DNA from: Micromonospora sp. U21
Lineage (GTDB): Bacteria; Actinomycetota; Actinomycetes; Mycobacteriales; Micromonosporaceae
Direction: 5' to 3'
Length of the DNA stretch: 64,000 nucleotides
NCBI RefSeq assembly: GCF_018070045.1
Contig: NZ_JAGPYK010000022.1
Coordinates: forward strand, 45,683 to 109,682
The notes below the pieces were generated by a model, which saw only the letters and a program-made list of their open reading frames with translations, did not search any database and had not been told where the DNA came from. Below, in pieces: positions 35,010 to 42,994 of the stretch (positions are counted from its first letter, which is position 1; every line of letters begins with the position of its first letter). The translations under genes and the position numbers were made by a program.

Positions 35010-36326
35010 ATGCAACGAACCCTGTCCCACCAACTGCCCACCCAGGTCGGCGCGACCGTGCGGATCGCCGGCTGGGTCCACCGCCGTCGAATGCTCAAAT
35101 CGGTGGCCTTCCTGATCGTGCGGGACGCCGCCGGCCTGGCCCAGGTCGTCGTCACCGACCCGGCCGCCCGCGCCGAGCTGGAGAAACTCACCGAGGAGAC
35201 GGTCGTCGAGGTCACCGGGACGGTCACCGCGCGGGACAGCTACGGCGCGTCCAAGACCCCGCCGGCGACGGCGTCCGCCGGGGTCGAGCTGACCGACCCG
35301 ACGGTACGTCCGCTCGGCCCGCCCGCCGTGCCGCCGCCGTTCGACCTGTACCGGCCGGCGCTCACCGCGAGTCTGCCCACCCAGCTCGACCACGCGCCGA
35401 CCGCGCTGCGGCACCCCACCCGATCGGCGGCGCTGCGGATCTCGGCGGCGGCGGTGGCCGGGTTCCGTGCCGCGCTCGACGCCCGGGACTTCGTGGAGAT
35501 CCACACGCCGAAGGTGGTCAGCTCCTCCACGGAGAGCGGGGCGAACGTGTTCGCGCTGGACTGGTTCGGCCGGCCCGCGTACCTTGCCCAGTCGCCGCAG
35601 TTCTACAAGCAGCTGATGGTCGGCGTCTTCGAACGGGTCTACGAGGTGGGGCCGGTCTTCCGGGCCGAACCGCACGACACCGTCCGGCACCTCGCGCAGT
35701 ACACCTCGCTCGACGTGGAGCTTGGCTTCGTCCCCGACCACCGCGACGTGATGGTCGTGCTGCGGGACACCCTGGCCGGGATGCTGGGCACGGTGGGCGA
35801 GCGGGCCGGAGGCGCGCTGGCCACGCTCGGCGTCGAGATGCCGGCCGTGCCGGCTCAGATCCCGGCGGTGCACTTCACCGAGGCGCTGACGATCGCCGGC
35901 GCACCCGCCGACGAGCCGGACCTCGCGCCCGCCCATGAACGGGCGCTGGGGGAGTGGGCCCGGCGCGAGCACGCGTCGGACTTCCTCTTCGTCACCGGCT
36001 ACCCGATGGCGAAGCGACCCTTCTACACCCACCCGGACCCGGCCCGGCCGGCCTACTCCAACGGCTTCGACCTGCTCTTCCGGGGCTTGGAGCTGGTCAC
36101 CGGCGGGCAGCGGCTGCACCGGCACGCCGACTACCTGGCGGCGCTGGCGGCCCGGGGGGAGCCGGTCGAGCCGTACGCCGGCTACCTGGACGCGTTCCGG
36201 CATGGCATGCCGCCGCACGGCGGCTTCGCCATCGGCCTGGAGCGCTTCGTGGCCCGCCTGGTCGGCGCGGCGAACATCCGGGAGGTCACCGCCTTCCCCC
36301 GCGACCTACACCGCCTGACCCCCTGA
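35010..36326 (+). CDS. aspS2: Archaeal/non-discriminating-type aspartyl-tRNA synthetase
   Basis: A 438-residue class IIb synthetase: OB-fold anticodon domain (residues 1-105) and catalytic domain. The Asp-binding loop is AYLAQSPQFYKQL (AspRS-type SPQ..YKQ, unlike AsnRS), motif 2 is YEVGPVFRAEPHDTVRHLAQ, motif 3 is GGFAIGLERFVARL, and the ending FPRDLHRLTP matches archaeal-type enzymes. It lacks the large GAD insertion of bacterial AspRS. His24 in GWVHRRR occupies the position where, as I recall, archaeal enzymes with Trp are tRNA-Asp specific and those with His are relaxed, suggesting it may also charge tRNA-Asn. ATG 35010 has GAGGAG at 34995-35000. It is preceded by a T-box leader. Convergent with lipB. 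Confidence 0.9.
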   Translation: MQRTLSHQLPTQVGATVRIAGWVHRRRMLKSVAFLIVRDAAGLAQVVVTDPAARAELEKLTEETVVEVTGTVTARDSYGASKTPPATASAGVELTDPTVRPLGPPAVPPPFDLYRPALTASLPTQLDHAPTALRHPTRSAALRISAAAVAGFRAALDARDFVEIHTPKVVSSSTESGANVFALDWFGRPAYLAQSPQFYKQLMVGVFERVYEVGPVFRAEPHDTVRHLAQYTSLDVELGFVPDHRDVMVVLRDTLAGMLGTVGERAGGALATLGVEMPAVPAQIPAVHFTEALTIAGAPADEPDLAPAHERALGEWARREHASDFLFVTGYPMAKRPFYTHPDPARPAYSNGFDLLFRGLELVTGGQRLHRHADYLAALAARGEPVEPYAGYLDAFRHGMPPHGGFAIGLERFVARLVGAANIREVTAFPRDLHRLTP

Positions 36327-36368
36327 CCGAGGGGCCGCGCCGGCCGGCGCGGCCGGCGCGGCCGGCAA

Positions 36369-36436
36369 CTCGTCGATCTAGGGATAATCGTGTCGTCCGT
36401 AGATCAATCAGCGACGATGGTCCCTAGATCGACGAG
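36369..36436. repeat. Long inverted repeat between aspS2 and lipB
   Basis: Perfect 16-bp arms ctcgtcgatctaggga (36369-36384) and tccctagatcgacgag (36421-36436). The 36-base interior contains a second small stem (atcgt/acgat). It sits between convergent genes and may form a bidirectional terminator; the composition also resembles dispersed gatc-containing repeats (see 56860). Confidence 0.75.
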
Positions 36437-36446
36437 GTTGGCGGTG

Positions 36447-37088
36447 TCAGGCCTCGACGAGGGTGGACAGTCGGCGTTCGACGACCGGGAGCACGTCGGC
36501 GACGGTGATCGGGCGGCCCAACTCGGCGGTGAGCGAGGTGACGCCGGCGTCCCGGATGCCGCACGGCACGATCCGATCGAAGTACGTCAGGTCGCAGTCG
36601 CAGTTGATCGAGAAGCCGTGCAGGGTGACGCCCCGGGCGACCCGGATGCCGATGGCGGCCACCTTGCGAGCCGGCCCCCGGTCGTCCTCGGGCACCCAGA
36701 CACCGCTGCGCCCCTCGACCCGACCGGCGGTCAGCCCGAACTCGGCGCACACGTCGATCAGCAGCTCCTCGGTGCGGCGTACGTACGCGACCACGTCCAC
36801 CGGGTCGGGCAGCCGGAGGATCGGGTAGCCGACGAGCTGCCCCGGCCCGTGCCAGGTGATCTTGCCGCCGCGGTCCACGTCGACGACCGGGGTGCCGTCC
36901 ACCGGCCGGTCCCACGGCTCGGTGCGCTTGCCCGCGGTGTAGACGCTCGGGTGCTCCAGCAGCAGCACGGTGTCGCCGCGCTCGCCGGCCACCACCGACT
37001 CGTGCAGGCGGCGCTGCTCGTCCCAGGCGGCCTGGTACTCGAGCAGGCCGGCGCGGACGGCCGTCAGGCCGGAGGTCGTCGTCGTCAC
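36447..37088 (-). CDS. lipB: Octanoyl-[ACP]:protein N-octanoyltransferase
   Basis: A 213-residue LipB. The catalytic dyad is in place: Lys142 in RKVAAIGIRV and Cys176 in IVPCGIRD, the same numbering I recall for the M. tuberculosis enzyme. Other signatures are LLLEHPSVYTAGKR and GGKITWHGPGQLVGYPILRL. It transfers octanoate from acyl carrier protein to the lipoyl lysines of SucB, GcvH and other E2 proteins, after which LipA adds sulfur. GTG 37088 gives a full-length product; an unusual run of ACG codons follows the start. Confidence 0.96.
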   Translation of the reverse strand: MTTTTSGLTAVRAGLLEYQAAWDEQRRLHESVVAGERGDTVLLLEHPSVYTAGKRTEPWDRPVDGTPVVDVDRGGKITWHGPGQLVGYPILRLPDPVDVVAYVRRTEELLIDVCAEFGLTAGRVEGRSGVWVPEDDRGPARKVAAIGIRVARGVTLHGFSINCDCDLTYFDRIVPCGIRDAGVTSLTAELGRPITVADVLPVVERRLSTLVEA

Positions 37089-37192
37089 GCCCTTCAGCCT
37101 AGTCCCGTGACCGGCGATGATCGCTGGTGAGCCGCCTCACCAGGGTGTCGGCAGCCCCGGCTGCGGGCCCCGCTGCCCGCCCGCCTCAGGCC

Positions 37193-38302
37193 TCAGGCGC
37201 CAGGCGTCGGGCCGGGTCTGCGCGGGGCGTCGGGCCGGGTCTGCGCGGGGCGTCGGGCCGGGTCTGCGCGGGGCGTCAGGCCGGGTCCGCGCGGGGCGTC
37301 AGGCCCGGGGTGCGCGTCGGCGGCGGAACCACGCCGGCGATGCCGGTAGCGGACGAGGAGGGCGACGGCGAGCAGCAGTGGCACGGCCAGCGCCAGGTAG
37401 CACCAGAGCGGCGCGGCGAACGGCGACGGGCGGCGCTCCGGGCCGCCGAACGCGGCCCGGGCCAGCAGGTCGCCCGGCACGGTGATGGCCGTCGCCTCGT
37501 CCGGCGCGGTCAGCAGCACCTCGTGCCCGCCGTCGGCCGACAGCACGGCGAGAGTGGCCCGCCGGTCCTCGTCCCGCTGGGTGTCGGTCATCCGCTGCAC
37601 CACAGGGTCGGTGCCGCGCCAGCCGACGACCTTGGTGGTCGAGGCGTCGACCGGCGGCGGCTGGCCGACGACCCGCCCGGTGGCCGCCTCCAGGAACTCG
37701 ATCCGCCAGGTGCGCACCGCCGCCTGATCGGGCGTGCAGCCGGGGCCGGCGCAGCCGTCGAAGACGAGCAGCGCGATCCATTGGCCGTCCGGGTGCCAGG
37801 CGCCCGGGCCGGCCAACATCCGCCGCGCGCCCAGGTCGACCTGCCAGCGCGGCCGGTCGCCGGCGGGATCGACGACCACCAGCCGCTGGCGCTCGACGAC
37901 CAGCGCGGCGTCGTCGGGCGGGCCGGCCACCGCCACCAGGTCGCCACCGGGTGACCAGGCCGCCACGGCGTGAGCGGCGAACGTGCCGGCGCCGACCACC
38001 CGCTCGGTGCCCCGGTACGGGTCGACGACGAGCAGGTCTTCCGGCTGCTCCGGGTCGTTGAGCTGCTGGTTGTCCGGCCCGTAGCTGATCACCGTGTTGT
38101 TGCTGCGGGTGCCCACCACCCGCTGCCCGTCCGGCGACCAGGCCAGAGGGTCCACCCCCGTGCGCAGCGTGCGGTGCTGTCGGCCGGTGGTGAGGTCGAG
38201 CAGTTCGCGGTGGCCTGCCACAGTTATGGGGTCGTGCACGCGGGTGGGCACCGCGCCTGCCGTACCGTCGGCGGCCGTCGCCGCGGGGGCGCTCAGCGCC
38301 AC
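37193..38302 (-). CDS. Exported beta-propeller protein with C-terminal membrane anchor
   Basis: A 369-residue frame from GTG 38302. It contains propeller-type repeats (DPLAWSPDGQRVVGTRSNN, HAVAAWSPGGDLVAVAGPPD, GAWHPDGQWIALLVFDG), then a transmembrane helix (residues about 298-318, LWCYLALAVPLLLAVALLVR) and a basic Pro/Arg tail encoded by a 23-bp tandem repeat. The frame starts inside a signal peptide (VALSAPAATAAD). Just upstream, an ATG at 38355 in another frame (MTDAGSGAVRG) would join the rest of a normal signal sequence (AVALALVALSAPAATA) if one base were added at the C5 run 38323-38327. So the true start is probably 38355 with a frameshift or sequence error. Function unknown. Confidence 0.68.
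   Translation of the reverse strand: MALSAPAATAADGTAGAVPTRVHDPITVAGHRELLDLTTGRQHRTLRTGVDPLAWSPDGQRVVGTRSNNTVISYGPDNQQLNDPEQPEDLLVVDPYRGTERVVGAGTFAAHAVAAWSPGGDLVAVAGPPDDAALVVERQRLVVVDPAGDRPRWQVDLGARRMLAGPGAWHPDGQWIALLVFDGCAGPGCTPDQAAVRTWRIEFLEAATGRVVGQPPPVDASTTKVVGWRGTDPVVQRMTDTQRDEDRRATLAVLSADGGHEVLLTAPDEATAITVPGDLLARAAFGGPERRPSPFAAPLWCYLALAVPLLLAVALLVRYRHRRRGSAADAHPGPDAPRGPGLTPRADPARRPAQTRPDAPRRPGPTPGA
37204..37318. repeat. 23-bp tandem repeat, about five units
   Basis: Unit gcgtcgggccgggtctgcgcggg begins at 37204, 37227 and 37250 (identical), at 37273 with two changes, and at 37296 diverged. It encodes the C-terminal tail of the propeller protein. As 23 is not a multiple of three, each unit is read in a different frame and any copy-number change would alter the C-terminus. 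Confidence 0.9.
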
Positions 38303-38445
38303 GAGAGCCAGCGCGACGGCAGCCCCCGCACCGCGCCGGAGCCAGCGTCCGTCATCCGCACCGCCCCATTGGACGCGACGGCGGCCCGCCGCGGTGCCCC
38401 TCGGTCGCGGCGTGGCCGCTGGGGGATCAGCCGACCGGCCGTTGA

Positions 38446-40272
38446 TCAGGCCGGCGGGATGCGCCAGACCCAGACGTCGTCGACCCGTTGCGGTTCGCCG
38501 AACAGTGCGGTGGCGGTGCGCCGGACCGCCTCCTCGTCGACGTCGAACTTCGCCCCGTGCACCCGGTCGGGAAGGACGACCGCCTCGACCCGCCAGAGCC
38601 GAAGGTCGGCTCGGACCTCCCGCGTGGTGCCGTCGGTGACGATCGGCACCAGCCCGGTCCGGCCGGCCTGGTCCATGAGTGCGTTCAGGGTGCGGGGCAC
38701 CGGCCCGATCCGACCGCGACCGTCCGGTCCGCCCGGGCCGAGGAAGAAGCCGCCCGGAATGGCGAACTCACCCTGCCGGTGCGACAGCGCGTACGCCTGC
38801 CAGCGCTGCCCGTCCGGGTAGATGTCCACGGCCAGCGGCACCGGCGTGAGCACCCCGCCGGGCGAGACGTACTCCCGCCAGGTGCCCGCCGTGATGAATC
38901 GCGGGATGGGCTCCCGCTCGTGTGTCAGCAGCGGGGCGGGCAGCAGCGGCAGCAGGGCCACGGCGAAGCCAACCGACCAGGCCACCTCCGCGGAGCGGTG
39001 CCGGGGCGGGTCGTGCCGTAGCTGGTCGATGGCGTACGCCAGCAGCACCCCGACCACCGGCGCGACCACCAGGGCCAGCCGGGCGGGCAGCGCGGCGTTC
39101 ACCACCGGCAGTTGCCCGAGCACGTCGAACGGCATCGGCAGGTCGGTGCGCCGCCCGTTGACCTTCGCCACCGGCCCGAAGGAGAGCACGGTGAAGATCA
39201 GCGCGGTGGCGCCCAGCGCCCAGAGGGTGGCCCTGCGGGCGGCATCGGCGCGTCGCCAGAGCGCGACGAAGCAGACCACGGTGAGCACCAGCAGGGGGAT
39301 GCCGAAGAACGAGTTCTCCTCGGTGGGGTTCGGCGCCAGCGCGGTGCCCAGTCCGGCCTCGCCGGCCAGCGAGCGGCGCGGGAACGCGGCGAACGCGGCG
39401 ATGTCCTCGGAGTGGATCACCGGATCGAAGCCGGTGCCGTGGAACCGCTGGGGGCCGGCGAAGTGCAGCCACAGCGGGTACGACAGCAGCACGCCGGCCA
39501 CGACCGTGGTCACCCCGAGCCCGCGCAGGAAGGTGGGCAGCACGGCCCGGGCCTCGGCCCGGTGGACCGGGTGCAGTGCCCAGACGGAGACGAACACGCC
39601 GAGCGCGAGCGCGGTGAAGAACAGGCCCTCGGCGGCGATCGAGAAGGCCACCGCGACCAGGACGCCGAGGATCACCCCGTCCCGGAGCCAGTGCCCGGGC
39701 CGGCGCAGCGCGAACAACCGCCACACCAGCAGCGGCACCAGCCAGCCGGCGGTCCAGTTCAGGTGGGCGTTGGCGTGCGAGACCATGCCGGGGGAGTAGG
39801 CGATGAACAGGCCGCCGATCCCGGCGGCCAGCCGGCTGCGGACCAGGTGCCGGGAGAGCAGCCAGTACCAGGCGAGCGCGGTGGCGAACAGGTTGAGGGT
39901 GAGGATCACCAGGAAGGTCGCCGGCGGCCCGATCAGGTATGTGAGCGGGGCGAAGACGACCGCGTACACCGTGATCGAGGTGTTGACCGCGAGGTTGACC
40001 CCGTCCGGGACGTTGATCAGGTACGTGAAGAGCGGGTTCTCCCCGTGCGTGACCGCATGCCCGCCGAAGGCGAGCAGCCACTCGAAGAGCGCCTGGTCGC
40101 TGGAGTTGACGGTGATGGTGCGCACGTTCGGGTCCCGCCACAGCCCACTGGTCACCCAGACGGCGAGCGCGAGCGCCGCCAGCACGACGATCAGGTCGAC
40201 CCGGCGGTCCCGGGCGGCGCGAGGTGGTGACGCGGGTGCGGGCCCGGTGGCCAGCGACGGGGAGGACGGCAC
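38446..40272 (-). CDS. Large polytopic membrane protein, GT-C-like
   Basis: A 608-residue protein with a TM1 (LIVVLAALALAVWVTSGLW), a loop with NSSDQALFEWLLAFGGHAVT and ENPLFTYLINVPDGVNLAVN, about ten further TM segments, and a 150-residue extracytoplasmic C-terminal domain (from HEREPIPRFITAGTWREYVS). The general plan, with an acidic first loop and many TMs then a soluble end, fits the GT-C superfamily; similar actinobacterial proteins are annotated only as integral membrane proteins. Substrate unknown. The start at 40272 lies just outside repeat copy B. Its downstream neighbour on the same strand is the propeller protein. Confidence 0.75.
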   Translation of the reverse strand: MPSSPSLATGPAPASPPRAARDRRVDLIVVLAALALAVWVTSGLWRDPNVRTITVNSSDQALFEWLLAFGGHAVTHGENPLFTYLINVPDGVNLAVNTSITVYAVVFAPLTYLIGPPATFLVILTLNLFATALAWYWLLSRHLVRSRLAAGIGGLFIAYSPGMVSHANAHLNWTAGWLVPLLVWRLFALRRPGHWLRDGVILGVLVAVAFSIAAEGLFFTALALGVFVSVWALHPVHRAEARAVLPTFLRGLGVTTVVAGVLLSYPLWLHFAGPQRFHGTGFDPVIHSEDIAAFAAFPRRSLAGEAGLGTALAPNPTEENSFFGIPLLVLTVVCFVALWRRADAARRATLWALGATALIFTVLSFGPVAKVNGRRTDLPMPFDVLGQLPVVNAALPARLALVVAPVVGVLLAYAIDQLRHDPPRHRSAEVAWSVGFAVALLPLLPAPLLTHEREPIPRFITAGTWREYVSPGGVLTPVPLAVDIYPDGQRWQAYALSHRQGEFAIPGGFFLGPGGPDGRGRIGPVPRTLNALMDQAGRTGLVPIVTDGTTREVRADLRLWRVEAVVLPDRVHGAKFDVDEEAVRRTATALFGEPQRVDDVWVWRIPPA

Positions 40273-40312
40273 GCAGCGGACGTTACCAACCGGACCTGGA
40301 CCGGCCGGTCAT

Positions 40313-40371
40313 ACATGCAAGGAGGGGACCCTTGTTGTCGCCTCAGGTAGAGGAGGGGGCCCTTCCCAACG
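40313..40371. repeat. Interspersed palindromic repeat, copy B
   Basis: acatgcaaggaggggaccc ... ggtagaggagggggcccttcccaac. Shares most positions with copy A (20849-20904), including cgcct and ggtagagga in the middle, and outer arms with copy C. It lies between divergent genes, so it is not simply a terminator here. Confidence 0.7.
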
Positions 40372-40507
40372 GCTCGGCGGTCCGGCGTACACAGCGGTCG
40401 TCGTGAATGTGTGACTGTGGCCCATGTCATAGCGGCGACACATCGACGTAACGTTCCGGCAATTCGACCGTGACCCAGTTCACAGTCCGCCCCCTCAGGA
40501 GGCCGCC

Positions 40508-41719
40508 GTGCGCCGCTCCTCGTCCATCCTCACCCGGCTGATCGGTGCGGTCGCCGGGCTCGTCCTCGCCGTGGCCGGTGCGGTCGTCCTCGCCACGCCC
40601 GCCCAGGCGGCCAGCCTGACCCAGGTCACCGGCTTCGGCTCCAACCCGGGCAACCTCGCCATGTACGCCTACCGTCCGGACAACCTGCCGGCCAGCTCTC
40701 CCGCCGTGGTGCTGCTGCACGGCTGCACCCAGAACGCATCCGGCTACTTCACCAACTCCGGCTGGCGCAAGTTCGCCGACCAGTGGAAGTTCGCCCTCAT
40801 CGTTCCCCAGCAACCGTCGGGCAACAACGCCAACAGCTGCTTCAACTGGTTCGAGCCGGGGGACACGGCACGGGGCCAGGGCGAGGCGTTGTCGATCAAG
40901 CAGATGGTCGACCACGCCAAGGCGAACTTCGGGGTGGACGGATCCAGGGTCTTCGTCAGCGGCCTCTCCGCGGGCGCGGCGATGAGCTCGGTCATGCTCG
41001 CCACCTACCCGGACGTCTTCGCCGCCGGATCGATCATCGCGGGCATCCCGTACCGCTGCGCCACCAGCATGGTCAACGCGTTCAGCTGCATGAACCCGGG
41101 CGCGGACAAGACGCCGGCCGCCTGGGGTGACCTGGTTCGCGGCGCGTACCCCGGCTACAGCGGCCGGCGGCCCCGGGTGGCCATCTGGCACGGCACCTCG
41201 GACACGACGGTCGCCCCGCTCAACGGCGCGGAGTCCCGCGACCAGTGGACGAACGTGCGGGGGGTTTCACAGACCCCGACCAGCACCTCGTCGCTGCCCG
41301 GCGGCACCGGCCTGGAGGTGTACGGCAACGACGACGTGCGGCTCTACCGGGTCTCCGGAATGGGGCACGGCACCCCGGTCGACCCGGGCTCCGGCGCCGA
41401 GCAGTGCGGCAGCACCGCCGCGTACTTCCTGGACACCATCTGCTCGACGTACCGCGACGCGGTCTTCTTCGGGCTCAACGGTGGCGGCACCACCCCCACC
41501 CCCACCCCGACGGCCACGCCGACGCCGACCCCCACCCCGACCACGCCGCCGACCTGCGTGACCGCCAGCAACTACGCGCACGTCAGCGCCGGCCGGGCGT
41601 ACCAGTCCGGCGGCTACGCCTACACGAACGGATCCAATCAGCGGATGGGCCTGTACAACACCTTCTACACCAGTGCGCTCAAGCAGACCGGCCCCAACTA
41701 CTGGGTCGTCGGCTGCTGA
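40508..41719 (+). CDS. Secreted PHB-depolymerase-like esterase with Thr/Pro linker
   Basis: A 403-residue exported alpha/beta hydrolase of the PHB depolymerase/feruloyl esterase (CE1) group. Signal peptide residues 1-35 (LIGAVAGLVLAVAGAVVLAT, cleavage AQA-AS). The catalytic domain has the oxyanion-hole motif LLHGCTQNASGY, nucleophile VFVSGLSAGAAMSS, a likely Asp near HGTSDTTV and His in VSGMGHGTPVDP. A linker GGTTPTPTPTATPTPTPTPT (encoded by a ccc-acc type micro-repeat at 41490-41550) leads to a 54-residue domain containing NYAHVSAGRAYQSGGYAYTN and ending WVVGC, which may bind substrate. GTG start at 40508. Probably degrades an extracellular polyester or plant-wall ester. Confidence 0.88.
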   Translation: MRRSSSILTRLIGAVAGLVLAVAGAVVLATPAQAASLTQVTGFGSNPGNLAMYAYRPDNLPASSPAVVLLHGCTQNASGYFTNSGWRKFADQWKFALIVPQQPSGNNANSCFNWFEPGDTARGQGEALSIKQMVDHAKANFGVDGSRVFVSGLSAGAAMSSVMLATYPDVFAAGSIIAGIPYRCATSMVNAFSCMNPGADKTPAAWGDLVRGAYPGYSGRRPRVAIWHGTSDTTVAPLNGAESRDQWTNVRGVSQTPTSTSSLPGGTGLEVYGNDDVRLYRVSGMGHGTPVDPGSGAEQCGSTAAYFLDTICSTYRDAVFFGLNGGGTTPTPTPTATPTPTPTPTTPPTCVTASNYAHVSAGRAYQSGGYAYTNGSNQRMGLYNTFYTSALKQTGPNYWVVGC

Positions 41720-41731
41720 CCCACCCCCGCC

Positions 41732-41769
41732 GAGAGGGCCCTTCCCGACCCGACGGGAGGGGCCCTCTC
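41732..41769. terminator. Hairpin between esterase and TIGR01777 genes
   Basis: gagagggccc (41732-41741) pairs with gggccctctc (41760-41769) and the stem continues inward with tcccg/cggga. It sits between convergent genes, ending 4 bp before the TIGR01777 stop. Confidence 0.8.
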
Positions 41770-41773
41770 CTCG

Positions 41774-42673
41774 TCACTCGGTGAGCGCGGCGCGCAGGGC
41801 GCTGGGCAGGTCGGGGTGGTGGTAGGTGAAGCCGGCCCGGGTCAGCACGGCCGGCACGACGCGGGTGCTGGTGAGGGCCTCGTGGGCGAACCCGCCAAGC
41901 ACCACCTTCAGCGCCAGCGCCGGGATGGGCATGATCGCAGGACGGTGCAGCTGCCGGGCGAGCTCCCGGGTGAACTCCGCGTTGGTCGAGGGGGCCGGAC
42001 CGACCATGTTGACCGGCCCGGCGACGTCGTCCCGGTCAAGCAGGAAGAGGAACGCCCGCAGCCAGTCCGCCATGGAGATCCAGGGCCACCACTGCCGGCC
42101 GCCGCCGAGCGGGCCCGAGACGCCCAGCCGCATCGGCAGCAGCTGCGGCTTGAGCATCCCGCCGTCGCGGTGCAACGGCAGGCCGATGCGCAGCCGCACC
42201 ACGCGTACGCCGGCGTCCTCGGCCGGCCGGGTCGCGGCCTCCCAGACCCGGCAGACGTCGGCCAGGAACCCCTCGCCGGCCGGCGCGTCCTCCTCCACCA
42301 CCCGGTCGCCGGTGTTGCCGTACCAGCCCACGGCCGAGGAGTTGAGCAGCACCCGCGGCCGGTCCGCGGCTGGTAGGCCGGCGATGGTGACCGCCAGTGT
42401 GCTGGTGGTGTCCACCCGGCTGGCCCGGATCAACCGTCGGTAGCCGTCGTTCCACCGCTTGTCGCCGACACCCGCGCCGGCCAGGTTGACCACGGCGTCC
42501 GACCCCGCGACCGCCGCCGGGTCGAGCTGCCCGGCGGCGGGGTCCCATCGCCGCTCCTGCGGGTCGCGTGGTGACCGGCGGACCAGCCGGGTGACCTGGT
42601 GCCCGTCGGCCGAGAGGCGGGCGACCAGCCGGGTGCCGAGGAAGCCGGACGCGCCGGCCAGAAGGATCCGCAT
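41774..42673 (-). CDS. TIGR01777-family NAD(P)-binding epimerase-like protein
   Basis: A 299-residue extended-SDR protein. The Rossmann motif is RILLAGASGFLGTRLVARL; family hallmarks are AVVNLAGAGVGDKRWNDGYR, LLNSSAVGWYGNTGDRVVEE and WWPWISMADWLRAFLFLL, and a C-terminal DUF1731-like PALALKVVLGGFAHEALTST. The reaction is unknown. I begin at ATG 42673 (MRILLAG). The same family member stands between sucB/dlaT and lipB in M. tuberculosis (Rv2216, from memory), so it belongs to the conserved core of this neighbourhood. Confidence 0.92.
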   Translation of the reverse strand: MRILLAGASGFLGTRLVARLSADGHQVTRLVRRSPRDPQERRWDPAAGQLDPAAVAGSDAVVNLAGAGVGDKRWNDGYRRLIRASRVDTTSTLAVTIAGLPAADRPRVLLNSSAVGWYGNTGDRVVEEDAPAGEGFLADVCRVWEAATRPAEDAGVRVVRLRIGLPLHRDGGMLKPQLLPMRLGVSGPLGGGRQWWPWISMADWLRAFLFLLDRDDVAGPVNMVGPAPSTNAEFTRELARQLHRPAIMPIPALALKVVLGGFAHEALTSTRVVPAVLTRAGFTYHHPDLPSALRAALTE

Positions 42674-42994
42674 GCCCACATCTTCGCCCAGAGCGCCGCC
42701 GGCGGATGCGTGGGGCGGCCGACGTCACCGGCTGCGTAGCGCCCCGGCGAAGAAATCTGCGTCCGATCCCCCGGGCGGCGTGGAACCGCAGGTCAACGGG
42801 CGTTCCGCGCGCCGAAAAAGGCTGCCGCCCGCATTCGGCGGCCGGCACGTTTCCGCAGGTCAGAGCGAACGTGAATGCGTTGTTCGCGATTGCTTCCGGC
42901 GTCGATCCGGCTGACCATGAGCCATCCGAGTGCGCCCCCGAATGGCGGGGTTGGCGCGCCGTGCCCGCCGTCGGGCGACCCGTGAGGAGGAACC
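42674..42994. other. 321-bp gene-free interval between divergent genes
   Basis: Between the TIGR01777 gene (-) and the NmrA-like gene (+). I find no convincing ORF, RNA fold or repeat. The right end carries a good Shine-Dalgarno (gaggagg at 42982-42988) for the NmrA-like gene, and the middle has a slightly A/T-richer patch (42865-42900, gtgaatgcgttgttcgcgat) where its promoter may lie. Confidence 0.6.

Noticed and set aside
37204..37318. CRISPR array
   Set aside because: Units are contiguous 23-mers without spacers and lie inside a gene; no cas genes are present.
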